Below are positions 29,159 through 38,991 of a DNA stretch of 64,000 nucleotides, piece after piece (positions within the stretch are counted from its first letter, which is position 1; each line of letters opens with the position of its first letter). Origin of the DNA: Actinoalloteichus hoggarensis (GTDB lineage: Bacteria > Actinomycetota > Actinomycetes > Mycobacteriales > Pseudonocardiaceae); contig NZ_CP022521.1 in assembly GCF_002234535.1 (NCBI RefSeq), forward strand, positions 1,426,001 through 1,490,000. Direction: 5' to 3'. The translations under genes and the position numbers were made by a program. The notes beneath the pieces are model-generated. The model did no database searches. It worked only from the letters and a program-made list of their open reading frames with translations, and was not told where the DNA came from.

Positions 29159-30046
29159 ATGGCGACGATGACCCCCACCCCGCCCGTACGCCGGGCCCGG
29201 CCGCGCTCCGAGGACTCCCGGCGCGGCGGCGGCAGGCCCGGCCTGCTCGTCTACGGCGTGCTGTCCGCCGTGGCGGTGGCCTCGATCTTCCCGCTGTACT
29301 GGTCGTTCGTCGTGGCGAGCCGGGACAACAGCGCGGTGGCCCAGGCCACGCCGCCGATGCTGCCCGGCGGCAACCTGTTCGAGAACATCAGCCGGGTCTT
29401 CGACACGGTGGACTTCTGGCTGGCCATCCAGAACTCGCTGATCGTGGCGACCACGGTCGCGGCCTCCAACGTGTTCCTCTCCGCTCTGGCGGGCTTCGCC
29501 TTCGCCCGGCTGAGCTTCCCCGGCAGCCGCTGGCTGTTCGTGCTCGTCGTGGGGACGATGATGGTGCCCACGCAGCTCGGCATCATCCCGCTCTACATGC
29601 TGATGAGCGAGCTGGGCTGGTACGGCCGGCTGGAGGCCGTGATCGTCCCCGCGCTGGTCAGCGCGTTCGGCGTGTTCTGGATGCGCCAGGCGTGCGAGGA
29701 GACCGTGCCCTACGAGCTGATCGAGGCGGCCAGGGTCGACGGCTGCTCGGTGCTGCGGACCTTCTGGACGGTGGCGCTGCCCGCCGTGCGTCCGCAGGCC
29801 GCCGTGCTGGCGATGTTGACGTTCATGACGGCCTGGAACGACTTCTTCTGGCCGCTGGTCGTGCTCGACCCCAACGAGAGCCCGACGGTGCAGATCGTGC
29901 TGTCCAACCTGGCCAGCGGGTACTTCACCGACTATTCGCTCATGCTGACCGGGGCGACGCTGGGCGTCCTCCCGGTCGTCGTGCTGTTCATCCTGCTGGC
30001 CCGCTACATCGTCGGCGGAGTCATGCAAGGCGCTGTGAAGGGATGA
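29159..30046 (+). CDS. sugar ABC transporter permease (MalG/CebG-like)
   Basis: The protein of about 295 residues has six membrane helices and the EAA motif in YELIEAARVDGCSVLRTFW near residue 190. It is the second channel subunit. The frame is open from TTG 29138, which overlaps the previous stop, but ATG 29159 and 29168 are more plausible starts. No ATPase gene follows; in actinomycetes such CUT1 importers usually borrow the shared ATPase MsiK encoded elsewhere. Confidence 0.92.
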   Translation: MATMTPTPPVRRARPRSEDSRRGGGRPGLLVYGVLSAVAVASIFPLYWSFVVASRDNSAVAQATPPMLPGGNLFENISRVFDTVDFWLAIQNSLIVATTVAASNVFLSALAGFAFARLSFPGSRWLFVLVVGTMMVPTQLGIIPLYMLMSELGWYGRLEAVIVPALVSAFGVFWMRQACEETVPYELIEAARVDGCSVLRTFWTVALPAVRPQAAVLAMLTFMTAWNDFFWPLVVLDPNESPTVQIVLSNLASGYFTDYSLMLTGATLGVLPVVVLFILLARYIVGGVMQGAVKG

Positions 30047-30053
30047 GGAGAAC

Positions 30054-31496
30054 ATGGCCGTAACGAATTCGGCGGGCCGAGCCGCGACCTCCGGCGCCGT
30101 CGCGACCCCCGGGTCGCTGGTCTTCCCCGCCGACTTCCGGTGGGGGACCGCCACCGCCTCCTACCAGGTCGAGGGCGCGGTGACCGAGGACGGCCGGGGC
30201 CCGTCCATCTGGGACGTCTTCGCCGCGGAGCCCGGCCGGGTGCACGCGGGCGACAGCGGCGAGCGGGCCTGCGACCACTACCACCGGTATCCCGAGGACG
30301 TGGCGTTGATGCGGGAGCTGGGCATCGACGTCTACCGTTTCTCGGTCGCCTGGCCGAGGGTGCAGCCGGACGGTCGCACGCTGGAGCCGCGGGGACTGGA
30401 CTTCTACGACCGGCTGGTCGACGAGCTGCTGACAGCGGGCATCGACCCGATGCTCACGCTGTACCACTGGGACCTGCCGCAGGCGTTGCAGGAGACCGGC
30501 GGCTGGCGGAACCGCGACACCGCCCACCGCTTCGCCGACTACGCCGGAGAGGTCTTCGCGCGGCTCGGCGACCGTGTCGCTCACTGGACGACGCTGAACG
30601 AGCCGTGGTGCTCGGCCTACCTCGGTCACTTCACCGGCCTGCACGCGCCGGGTCTGACCGATGCCAGGGCGGCGCTCACCGCCGCTCACCACCTGCTCCT
30701 CGGACACGGCCTGGCGGCGTCGACCCTGCGTGCCTCGATGAGCGAGCGTCATCGACTCTCCATCGTGCTCAACCTCGCCTCGGTGCGGGTGGACGAGGAC
30801 GACGAGGCGCATCGCGAGGCGGCCCGGCGGGTCGACGGCCTGCAGAACCGGTTCTTCCTGGACCCGCTGCTGCGCGGCGCCTACCCGGCGGACGTGCTGG
30901 CGGACGTGAGCTGGCTGGGGGACTGGGACACCGCGGTGCGAGCGGGTGACGAGGAGCTGATCGCCGCGCCGCTGGACCTGCTCGGCATCAACTACTACAG
31001 CCCGAGTCGGGTCGCGCCCGCCGATCCGGAGTCCGTGGCGGGCGGGATGCCCGGCCTGCGCGGTGTCCGGCACCTGCCGCCGCGCGGCACGCTCACCGGC
31101 TTCGACTGGGAGCAGGAGCCCGCCGGGCTCCGAGACCTGCTGGTGCGGGTGAGCCGGGACTATCCCGAGGTGCCGTTGATGGTCACCGAGAACGGATCCG
31201 CGTGGCCGGACCGTGTGGAGGACGACGGCGGCGTGGTCGACCCCGACCGCGAGAACTACCTGCTGGAGCACCTGCGCGCCGTGCACGCCGCCATCGAGGC
31301 GGGCGCGGACGTCCGGGGCTACCTGGCCTGGTCGCTGCTGGACAACTTCGAGTGGGCCGCCGGGTACAGCCAGCGGTTCGGACTCGTCCACGTGGACTAC
31401 CAGACCCAGCGGCGGACCGTGAAGAGCAGCGGCCGTCGGTTCGCCTCGGTGATCGCGGACAACGCGGTGCCCCCGGCGGTTCCGCCGACCGGCTGA
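30054..31496 (+). CDS. GH1 beta-glucosidase
   Basis: The 480-residue cytoplasmic enzyme hydrolyses cellobiose and other beta-glucosides brought in by the transporter. GH1 signatures are clear: the N-terminal FPADFRWGTATASYQVEGA, the acid/base glutamate in TLNEPW (residue 183) and the nucleophile in VTENG (residue 379), plus the terminal SLLDNFEWAAGYSQRFGLVHVDY around residues 425-450. There is no signal peptide. It starts 7 bases behind the second permease with a GAGGAG site, as the last gene of the operon. Confidence 0.95.
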   Translation: MAVTNSAGRAATSGAVATPGSLVFPADFRWGTATASYQVEGAVTEDGRGPSIWDVFAAEPGRVHAGDSGERACDHYHRYPEDVALMRELGIDVYRFSVAWPRVQPDGRTLEPRGLDFYDRLVDELLTAGIDPMLTLYHWDLPQALQETGGWRNRDTAHRFADYAGEVFARLGDRVAHWTTLNEPWCSAYLGHFTGLHAPGLTDARAALTAAHHLLLGHGLAASTLRASMSERHRLSIVLNLASVRVDEDDEAHREAARRVDGLQNRFFLDPLLRGAYPADVLADVSWLGDWDTAVRAGDEELIAAPLDLLGINYYSPSRVAPADPESVAGGMPGLRGVRHLPPRGTLTGFDWEQEPAGLRDLLVRVSRDYPEVPLMVTENGSAWPDRVEDDGGVVDPDRENYLLEHLRAVHAAIEAGADVRGYLAWSLLDNFEWAAGYSQRFGLVHVDYQTQRRTVKSSGRRFASVIADNAVPPAVPPTG

Positions 31497-31585
31497 GGCG
31501 GCGGGCTTCGAACGCCGACATCGGGGCCGTCGAGAGACGGCCGCGCCGTCGGGCTCCCCATCGTCGGTCGTCGGCGGCCGGTTGC

Positions 31586-31616
31586 GAGCCCGCGCGTCCT
31601 TCCGACGCGCGGGCTC
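31586..31616 (+). terminator. terminator of the beta-glucoside operon
   Basis: A perfect 13-bp stem (GAGCCCGCGCGTC with its complement) and a 5-base loop CTTCC, about 90 bases behind the beta-glucosidase stop. It lacks a T run, as is common in actinomycetes. The rest of the gap up to 31915 shows no gene. Confidence 0.75.
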
Positions 31617-31915
31617 GAGGGGACTCGGCTCGAAGACGGCCGCGGCACCGACCGTGCTGCGGTGTCCGGGGTTCGTGTCGTCGCTGTGGGGTGGAGAGGC
31701 CGGGGCAGCCGATGCCGGCGGCGCTGCTCCACCGGGCGGACGGGACGTGGCTCGATCACGAGGGACACCAGGCCGGATCCGTCGTCCGGTGTGATCCACC
31801 TTTTCGCCGGCATGGTCTCCCGGCTACGGGCGGGCCACAGGCCGCGGGCGGGCACGGTCCCGTCGTGCCGTCGTGCCCGTCTTCGGCGTCCACGCGGCGC
31901 GGAAGCCTACGGCGA

Positions 31916-34900
31916 TCAGGGGCAGGGCGGCTCGGGGACGTCGAGGGCCGCCCACTCCCCGGCCAGGTCCGGACCCGCGAGCGCGGCGCAGAGCTCCGCC
32001 GCCGCATCGTCGACGTCCAACCGCCAGAGGCTCACCGCCCCCGCCTCCCCCAGACCCGCCAGGGTCGTCCCGCCCGTGGGATCCTCGACGAGGAGCACCT
32101 GGTTGATGCTGTTCTGATGGCCGCTCAGGGTGGCGAAGAGCTCACCGGAGTCCAGGTCCCACAGTCGGATCACGCGATCGTCCGGGGAGATCGTCGCGAT
32201 CAGGCCGGCGTTCTCCGAGATCGCGAGACCCCGGACGGGAACGGGATGCGTGGCGAAGGTGCGCAGCAGCGCGCCGTCGGTCAGGTCCCATTCACGCAGG
32301 CGGCCGTCGTCGTGGGCGCTGATCACCGAGTGCGCCGTCGGGGAGACCGCGATGTCGATGACGGTCGGTTCATCCGCTGTGACGACGTGCCGGAGAGTCA
32401 GGTCCTCGGCAGACAGCACTTCGATGCGCATCGGCGGGTCATCGGCGCGGTCGGCGTCGTTGCTCACGTCGTCGGACACGACCAGCTCGGTGCCGTCGCG
32501 GAGGAACTGGACGTCGGCCATCCCCGACAGTTCGCGGACCCGAGGCGGAGCCGCCACGCCGACCCGCCACATCCACAGCTTCGGGGCGTTCCCCGTCACG
32601 ACCGACTCCACCCGATCATCGGTGATCGCGACGAGACGCGATCCATCCGGCGAGAATCGGAGTTCCGCCACCGGCACACCGGGCTCGGCGGTCCACCTCT
32701 CGTACTCCTCGCCGTCGGGACCGTGCAGCGAGATGGTCCCGTCCGACCGGCCCACCGCGTGCCCGCCGCCGGGATCGTAGGCGACCATGGCCGGACCGCC
32801 GTCCCCGGCGGACTCGGCCACCAGCGACCCCTCGGCCGGGTTCCAGAAGCGCACGGCGCCGAGGGCGTCCGCGGCCGCCAGGACGTCGCCGTCGGGAGAG
32901 AAGTCGCCGCCGGCCAACGGCTCGTCGCCGCCCGACAACACCCGAGGCGTGATGTTGCGGCGGAACGTCCCTCGATCGAGGGTGGTCACGATCAGATCGG
33001 TGTGACTCAACCAGTCGACGTCCCAGGCGGTGGCGAACTGGATCGTCACCGGTTCCCAGGTCCGTGATCGGATCGACCAGAGCCGTACGGTGCTGCCCAC
33101 GCCCGTGGCCAGCATCGAGCCGTCGGGACTGAAGGCGAACGGGCCCCCGGTTCCCGAGGACTCACGCAACTCGTCCACGATCTCGCCGGTCATGCCGTCC
33201 CGCAGCAGGATCAGGCCGTCCGGACCCATCGTGGCCAGCATCCCGGTGTCGCGGGCGAAGGCGACGGTCACCATCTCGCCGCCCGCACGCTCGGCTCCGT
33301 CGGGGGCGGCGTGGCCGTCGAGCGGAACGGGCTCGACGCCTGTCTCAGGCTCCCATAACAGCGCGCTTCCGTCGCCGAACCCCACGGCGAGTCGATGACC
33401 GCCGGGGGAGAACGCGATGCTCGTGGGCGGGGCGCTGATCGGCAGTTCGGCAAGCACCTCGCCGGAACGCGGCTCCCAGACCGTCAGCCGGTCGCCCGCC
33501 GCACCGCCGGTCGCGGCGATCGCGCCGCCGTCCAGCCGCACGTCCACGACGCCGTAACCGGGCAGGTGCCGCAGCAGGACCTCGCGTCGCATGTCCCAGA
33601 CGCAGAGGCCGTCGGGCTCCAGCGATCCGGTGACCAGCAACTCCCCGTCGGCGGAGAACGCCGTGCCGAGGATGTCCGCCGTGTGGCAGTCCCACTCGGA
33701 TGCGACCAGCTCCCTGCTGTCGGCGTCATAGACGTCGAGCACGCCGTCCGGTCTGCCGACGGCGATCCGGCGGGTCTCGCCGGACGCGGCCACCGCCCAC
33801 GCGGACTGGGGCTCGTCGGCGCCGTAGCGTCCCGCGTAGTCGGTGCGTCGAGCGGCCAGCACCGCGCCTCGCGCCTCCACGGTCGGCGCCGCCCGCAGCG
33901 CGGCCAACGCGAACAGCATCGACTGGCGGGGATTGACGTCCAGGGCCGTCATGGTCTGGGCGGCGAACTGGCGGGACTGACCGATACGACGCTGCGCCTC
34001 GCTCTCCAGATTCGACCGCCACGCGAGCCCGCCGGCGGCCACCGCCACCACCAGTAGGACGGCGAGCCCGGTGACCAGGCCGCGAAGCCGACGAGTGACC
34101 CGCATCTCGGCCAGCCGCTCGGCTCGCTCCGCCGCCGTGCTCGCGTCGAGGAAGCGACGCTCCTCCTCGGTGAGGTCGTCCCGTCCCGCCGCCCATTCCC
34201 GGGCGGTGGCCAGTCTGCCCGCGCGATAGAGACCGCTCGGGTCCTGCCCGGACTCCGCCCAGTAGCGGGCCGAGTCGTCGAGTCTGCGGCGGATCACCAG
34301 CCCCGCTCGGTCCTCCCGCACCCAGCCCGCCAGCCGGGGCCACGCCGACAGCAGGATCTCGTGTGCGAACTCGACGCTCTCGTCGCCCGCGGTGACCAGT
34401 CGCGCGGTGACCAGCCTGGTCAGCAGCCAGTCGGGCACGGCGGAGCGCGGAACCCGGCGGCGGACCGGCCGGTCGCCCTCGGCGAGGGCGACGAGACTCA
34501 GCATGGTGGTGCGCAGGACACCGCGATCCGTCTCGTCGAGATCCTGGTGGATGCGCTCGGCGGTCTCGGCCACCGCGCCGTGGATGCCGCCCGCCGCGCG
34601 ATAATCGGCGACGGTCATGCGGCGGCCCCCGCCGCGCAGCCAGGTCGTCCGCAGGCTGTGGGCGAGCAGGGGCAGGGCGCCCGCAGGCGGCGGCCTGCCG
34701 TGATCGCCGACCAGTTCCGCGAGCAGCAGCTCGGTCAGGCCCGGTTCCAGCTCGATGCCCGCGCGGGCGGCGGGCTCGACGATCGCACTGCGCAACCCGG
34801 CGCGTCGCATGGCGGTGACCGAGACGTGACCCTCGCTCAGCAGCGCGGCCAACCGGTCGATCCGCAGGCAGTCCGGGAGGAAGTCGGCCCGGACGGCCGC

Positions 34901-36415
34901 CACGACCAGCGCCGAGCCCGCGGTGGTCAACGCCGTGACGAAGGCGGCCCGCTCCGCCGGATCGGTGCACAGGGTGAACAGCTCTTCGAGCTGATCGACG
35001 ACGATCAGCAGCCGGGCGTCGGGACGACCCGCCGTCACGGCGGCCTGCACGGCCAGCGCGCCGAACGCCGACGGCTCCGCCCGCACGTCCGAGATCGCGC
35101 GCGCCGCCGACACCCGTGCCAGCGCGGCCGTCCGGCCGACCAGCTCGGCCAGCGGCGTCCGGCCGGGCGTCATCCGCAGCCACGGCCAGGAGCCCGCGCC
35201 CTCGACCGGGAGCCCGCCGTCGGCCACGGCGGGCAGCAGCCCGGCGGCGAGCAGGGAGGACTTCCCCGCGCCGGAGTCGCCGACCACCAGCAGCGGGCCG
35301 CCGCCGTCCAGCTGCTCGGCGAGCCTGCTGAGCAACAGCGTGACCAGCTCTTCGCGACCGAAGAACCATTCGGCGTCGGCGATGCCGAAACTGGTGAGGC
35401 CGGGGAACGGGGTCGGCGCGTCGATCGGTTCGTCGGCTTCGGCGTCCGGAGCCGACGAGCCGGCTCGGCCCGCGGGCCCCCCGGCATCGGCACCGGGACC
35501 CGCCGACGGCTCCGGCCGCGGCGTGCCGGGGGCCGCCGGTCGGCGGGGCGGTGCGAGTGCCCGGCGGCGGGTCTCGGTCACCTCGAACAGGGTGCGCATC
35601 GCCAGATCGGTCTGCTGACGTTGGACGACGACCAGTTCTGCCAACAGCCGTTGGGCATCGGTGAGCAGCCAGCTCAGTTCGTCGAACCGGCCGCCCGCAG
35701 CGGCCATCGCGCTGGTCAGGTCGCGGTGCAGCTCGCCGGTCGCCTCGGCCAGGGCCACCGGGACGGCGTTCACCGCGCGCAGCAGCGCGGTGATCTCGGC
35801 TCGGATCGCCCGGCCCTGTTCATCGGTGGCGGCCAGCAGCGGGGCGACCGCCTCGGCGACGGCCTCCCGCCAGGCGGCCTCCGACGGAGGTTCCGCGTCG
35901 TCGGACCCCCCGCCTCGGTCACGCATCCGGTCGGCGGTGTCGGCGAGGACGTCCCCGAGGTAGCCACTGCCCATGTTGCCGAGCTGATCGAGCGCGGCGG
36001 AGAACTCCTCGGTCGTCTCGAGAGAGGGCGCGGCGATCGGCGCGACGGCGGAGGCGGCCAGGAACGCGATGATCCCGTACGGCGTGGCCTTGCGGAGCCC
36101 CCGTCCGGCACCGCGAATCCACGAACGGACCCCGCGCTCCGCTCGCCGTCGGAGCGTCAGGTCGGCGACGGGATCGCCTGCGTCCGACGGAGCGGCGCCG
36201 GCATCGGTTTCGGCATCGTCGGCGGGTCGCGGTTCGTTCGGCCCCGAGCTGCTCGACTCCCCGACCCGCGGTCTCGGCTCGTCCCGTCCTGAGTCGTGTG
36301 GTGCCTGCTCGGGCGCGGCCGGTTCGTCATCGGGCGTCTCGGTTGCGGGGCGCTCGGCGGGATCGCCTGTCGGGTCGATCGCTGAATCCTCGTTCGAGTC
36401 ACCCTCGCCCTGCAT
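31916..36415 (-). CDS. membrane-linked STAND NTPase with WD40 propeller
   Basis: The protein of about 1,499 residues has several regions in order. An acidic, Pro-rich disordered N-terminus covers 1-85, followed by a basic stretch and a hydrophobic segment at about 113-130. A helical region and Pro-rich linker lead to an nSTAND1 domain of about 330-780, with Walker A GDSGAGKSS near 380, Walker B LLIVVDQLEEL near 470, and a winged-helix end EFAHEILLSAWPRL. A strong membrane helix is at about 780-799, then two sets of WD40 repeats to the end. STAND proteins are ligand-triggered switches that oligomerise with ATP; WD40 blades serve as sensor. The target is unknown. ATG 36415 has a G-rich site upstream; GTG 36448 is possible. 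Confidence 0.87.
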   Translation of the reverse strand: MQGEGDSNEDSAIDPTGDPAERPATETPDDEPAAPEQAPHDSGRDEPRPRVGESSSSGPNEPRPADDAETDAGAAPSDAGDPVADLTLRRRAERGVRSWIRGAGRGLRKATPYGIIAFLAASAVAPIAAPSLETTEEFSAALDQLGNMGSGYLGDVLADTADRMRDRGGGSDDAEPPSEAAWREAVAEAVAPLLAATDEQGRAIRAEITALLRAVNAVPVALAEATGELHRDLTSAMAAAGGRFDELSWLLTDAQRLLAELVVVQRQQTDLAMRTLFEVTETRRRALAPPRRPAAPGTPRPEPSAGPGADAGGPAGRAGSSAPDAEADEPIDAPTPFPGLTSFGIADAEWFFGREELVTLLLSRLAEQLDGGGPLLVVGDSGAGKSSLLAAGLLPAVADGGLPVEGAGSWPWLRMTPGRTPLAELVGRTAALARVSAARAISDVRAEPSAFGALAVQAAVTAGRPDARLLIVVDQLEELFTLCTDPAERAAFVTALTTAGSALVVAAVRADFLPDCLRIDRLAALLSEGHVSVTAMRRAGLRSAIVEPAARAGIELEPGLTELLLAELVGDHGRPPPAGALPLLAHSLRTTWLRGGGRRMTVADYRAAGGIHGAVAETAERIHQDLDETDRGVLRTTMLSLVALAEGDRPVRRRVPRSAVPDWLLTRLVTARLVTAGDESVEFAHEILLSAWPRLAGWVREDRAGLVIRRRLDDSARYWAESGQDPSGLYRAGRLATAREWAAGRDDLTEEERRFLDASTAAERAERLAEMRVTRRLRGLVTGLAVLLVVAVAAGGLAWRSNLESEAQRRIGQSRQFAAQTMTALDVNPRQSMLFALAALRAAPTVEARGAVLAARRTDYAGRYGADEPQSAWAVAASGETRRIAVGRPDGVLDVYDADSRELVASEWDCHTADILGTAFSADGELLVTGSLEPDGLCVWDMRREVLLRHLPGYGVVDVRLDGGAIAATGGAAGDRLTVWEPRSGEVLAELPISAPPTSIAFSPGGHRLAVGFGDGSALLWEPETGVEPVPLDGHAAPDGAERAGGEMVTVAFARDTGMLATMGPDGLILLRDGMTGEIVDELRESSGTGGPFAFSPDGSMLATGVGSTVRLWSIRSRTWEPVTIQFATAWDVDWLSHTDLIVTTLDRGTFRRNITPRVLSGGDEPLAGGDFSPDGDVLAAADALGAVRFWNPAEGSLVAESAGDGGPAMVAYDPGGGHAVGRSDGTISLHGPDGEEYERWTAEPGVPVAELRFSPDGSRLVAITDDRVESVVTGNAPKLWMWRVGVAAPPRVRELSGMADVQFLRDGTELVVSDDVSNDADRADDPPMRIEVLSAEDLTLRHVVTADEPTVIDIAVSPTAHSVISAHDDGRLREWDLTDGALLRTFATHPVPVRGLAISENAGLIATISPDDRVIRLWDLDSGELFATLSGHQNSINQVLLVEDPTGGTTLAGLGEAGAVSLWRLDVDDAAAELCAALAGPDLAGEWAALDVPEPPCP

Positions 36416-36552
36416 TCTTCGCGCCCCCCGGAGAGAAGAAAAGGTCACCTTAGGACCGGGAAGGGTAGCCGCTGCACCGTCCGACGGGTGATCTATGGGT
36501 CACGATACGACTACGGTGCGACGCGGATCGGGGAGTGGCGTCGGCGGCTCGC

Positions 36553-37554
36553 TCACCGCGGTGGGAGAGGTGACCCGCCGTGACTCGGCGGAGGCGGTCC
36601 CGGCTGCGGCGGTGTTCCGCCGGGCTGTCCCGGCCTCGGCCGGCCGCCCGACGGCGGCCATGGCGAGCCCGTGACCGGGGTGAACGGCGGCCGCCCGTCC
36701 TGCGGTGGCCGTGATGGCCCACCGCCGCCCGCGAACGGCGGCAGGCCGCCCGCCGGGAGTCGGGGATCGCCGGGTGGCCGCGGCGGCGCCCCGGCCGGCC
36801 CCGGCGGGGGGCCGTACTGCGACGGGCCCGACCGGGGTGAGCCGAACTGGGGCGGATCGGGCTGGGGGGAGCCCGACGGCGGCGGGCCGAACCGCTGCGG
36901 GCCGCCGCCGGGATGCGGCGGGTGATGTCCCGGCGGGGCCGTGCCGCCGGGCGCGTCGGGTGCGACGCTCCGCCGGATCGCGCCCACGAGTGCGGCGAGT
37001 CCGTAGAGCACGTAGCCGACCACGATCAGTCCGACCAGGAATCCGACGACGACGCCGGCGAATCCGCCGTCTCGCGGATCGAGGAAGGGGTAGTTGTCCC
37101 ATCCCGCCGTGACGTAGCAGACGATGTAGAGCAGCGGGAACACCGGCCAGGTCAGGGGATGCCACCAGCGGGTGCGCTGCTGCCCCCGGCCGACCGCCGC
37201 CCAGTCGACGAGTACGAGCAACGGGGTGACCGCGTGGGTGAGCAGGTCGCGCGGGTGTGTCAGGCTGCCGCTCATCATCGTGAGATAGGTGCCGCCGACG
37301 AGCGTCATCAACACGGTGGTGGCGCCTCGAATCCACGAGGAGGCCGGCTCGTGTCGGCGTCCGCCGGTGAACAGCGGATAGAGCAGCAGGACCAGGTACA
37401 CGATGCTGGTGAAGAGGTTGCCCAGCTGCGTGAGGAAGGTCAGGTTCGGCAGGTGGCCGCCGTAGTAGAGCCAGAATCCCGTGAAGGCGCTCGCGACGAT
37501 CAGCAGCCGCCAGATGCTCACTCCGATGAGGACTCCGGGATGGACACGGGGCAT
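36553..37554 (-). CDS. Pr6Pr family membrane protein with Pro/Gly-rich tail
   Basis: The protein of about 333 residues has six membrane helices in its first 200 residues (beginning WRLLIVASAFTGFWLYY) and matches the Pr6Pr type seen in actinobacteria. Conserved-looking charged and aromatic residues include HAVTPLLVLVDW and YVTAGWDNYPF. The last 130 residues are almost entirely Pro, Gly, Ser and Gln, low in complexity and probably cytoplasmic. ATG 37554 has AAAGG ahead of it; an upstream ATG at 37665 is in frame. The biochemical role is not known. Confidence 0.8.
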   Translation of the reverse strand: MPRVHPGVLIGVSIWRLLIVASAFTGFWLYYGGHLPNLTFLTQLGNLFTSIVYLVLLLYPLFTGGRRHEPASSWIRGATTVLMTLVGGTYLTMMSGSLTHPRDLLTHAVTPLLVLVDWAAVGRGQQRTRWWHPLTWPVFPLLYIVCYVTAGWDNYPFLDPRDGGFAGVVVGFLVGLIVVGYVLYGLAALVGAIRRSVAPDAPGGTAPPGHHPPHPGGGPQRFGPPPSGSPQPDPPQFGSPRSGPSQYGPPPGPAGAPPRPPGDPRLPAGGLPPFAGGGGPSRPPQDGRPPFTPVTGSPWPPSGGRPRPGQPGGTPPQPGPPPPSHGGSPLPPR

Positions 37555-37828
37555 CTGCGCAGGCCTTTCGAATCGACGTTCCGCTGTGCTCGAACGCTCA
37601 TGGCGGTCGTTCGAGTGCAGGCCTGGGACGTCGGGCATCGCGGTCTGGTTCCCGCCGGTCGGCATCGGCGCCGGGGCCGTGCGCCCGGGCAGGCAGTCAG
37701 GCCGAGACCCGAGTGATCGACTCGGCGGCGGGTGCTCGCGGCGTGCGGCGGCGACCGCTGGGCCGTGCCGGGAGACCGCTTGGCGGTGAGGAGATCACCA
37801 GATTCGGTTCAATCTCGTTCTTTCCTTG

Positions 37829-37844
37829 ACTGGTGTAGACCAAT
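37829..37844 (+). promoter_or_regulatory. DasR-type operator of the chitinase gene
   Basis: ACTGGTGTAGACCAAT matches the DasR element (core TGGTCTAGACCA) with one core mismatch. It overlaps a TTGACT that could be the -35 box and lies 111 bases before the GH19 chitinase start. DasR is the GntR-family regulator that responds to glucosamine phosphates and controls chitin and GlcNAc genes in streptomycetes and relatives. Confidence 0.78.
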
Positions 37845-37954
37845 CCGGTTCCCTGGTAGTCGTTCCATCCGGCTACCTCCAGCGACGTACTCGGTATGGC
37901 GATCCGCATCGGCGCTCACCGGGTGCGCTTCGCACCGAATGAAGGAGCGATCAC

Positions 37955-38704
37955 ATGCCGAGGAAGCGTCTCCTGGCCGCACTGGCCTCCTTAGCCCTTG
38001 CGGGCGCGCTGACCGTCGGGGTGCCGACGGTCGTCGCCTCCGCGGCGGCGCCGTCGCCCGAGGCGAACTCGACGGCGGTGGAGCAGTCGTTCATCGTGAG
38101 CGAGGCTCAGTTCAACCAGATGTTCCCGAACCGGAACCCCTTCTACACCTACGGCGGGCTGACGGCGGCGCTGGGCTCGTACCCCGGCTTCACCAACACC
38201 GGCGACGAGACGACCCGCCGACGGGAGGCCGCGGCGTTCCTGGCCAACGTCGACCACGAGACCGGCGGGCTGGTCCACATCGTCGAACAGAACGAGGCCA
38301 ACTACCCGCACTACTGCGACTGGAGTCAGCCCTTCGGCTGCCCGGCGGGGCAGGCCGCCTACTACGGCAAGGGCCCGATCCAGCTCAGCTGGAACTACAA
38401 CTACAAGGCGGCGGGCGACGCGCTCGGCATCGACCTGCTGAACAACCCGTGGCTGGTTCAGAACGACGCGGCCGTGTCCTGGCAGACCGCCCTCTGGTTC
38501 TGGAACACCCAGCCCGGCGCGGGACATCGCCCCGCCCACGAGTCCATCGTGAACGGTCACGGCTTCGGCGAGACCATTCGCAGCATCAACGGCAGCATCG
38601 AGTGCAACGGCGGCAATCCGGCGCAGGTCGAGGCCAGGGTGAGCGCCTACCGGAACTTCACCGCGATCCTCGGCACCACCCCTGGCGAGAACCTGTACTG
38701 CTGA
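37955..38704 (+). CDS. secreted GH19 chitinase
   Basis: The 249-residue protein has an N-terminal signal peptide (RLLAALASLALAGALTVGV, cut near ASAAA) and a single GH19 catalytic domain without a chitin-binding module. The catalytic glutamate is seen in NVDHETGGL (residue 102), and the family block YYGKGPIQLSWNYNY and the region around SWQTALWFW follow. It hydrolyses chitin by inversion outside the cell. The upstream DasR box fits control by GlcNAc. The ATG follows GAAGGAGCG. Confidence 0.95.
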   Translation: MPRKRLLAALASLALAGALTVGVPTVVASAAAPSPEANSTAVEQSFIVSEAQFNQMFPNRNPFYTYGGLTAALGSYPGFTNTGDETTRRREAAAFLANVDHETGGLVHIVEQNEANYPHYCDWSQPFGCPAGQAAYYGKGPIQLSWNYNYKAAGDALGIDLLNNPWLVQNDAAVSWQTALWFWNTQPGAGHRPAHESIVNGHGFGETIRSINGSIECNGGNPAQVEARVSAYRNFTAILGTTPGENLYC

Positions 38705-38991
38705 GCCTCCCCACGGCCGGACACCGTATCGGCCCGGCGGTGACGAGTCGGTAGAGCCGAACCGTGTGTACTCGTCCCGCCCCGCCGAATCTCGCCCGGC
38801 GCCGACTCCTCGGCTCGCCGCGGACCGACTACCCGGTCCCACCCCTGCCCATGACCGTGGTGCGGCACGGCGAGCCGAGGACGTCCGCCCGGCGAGGACC
38901 GCGCGGACGGCACCCCGCCCGACCGACCCGGCCGCCGTCACCGACCTGCCGGTCGGCCGACCCGCCGAGCCGCTCGAATAGCGTTGTGCGG
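38705..38991. other. intergenic region, no gene seen
   Basis: A 287-base gap between the chitinase and phosphatase genes. It has open frames but no coding signature and no clear terminator. Confidence 0.35.

Noticed and set aside
17699-36448. A defence island joining the type I restriction system and the STAND-WD40 protein
   Set aside because: They are 8 kb apart with a secreted-protein pair and a sugar operon between them; nothing in the sequence links them.
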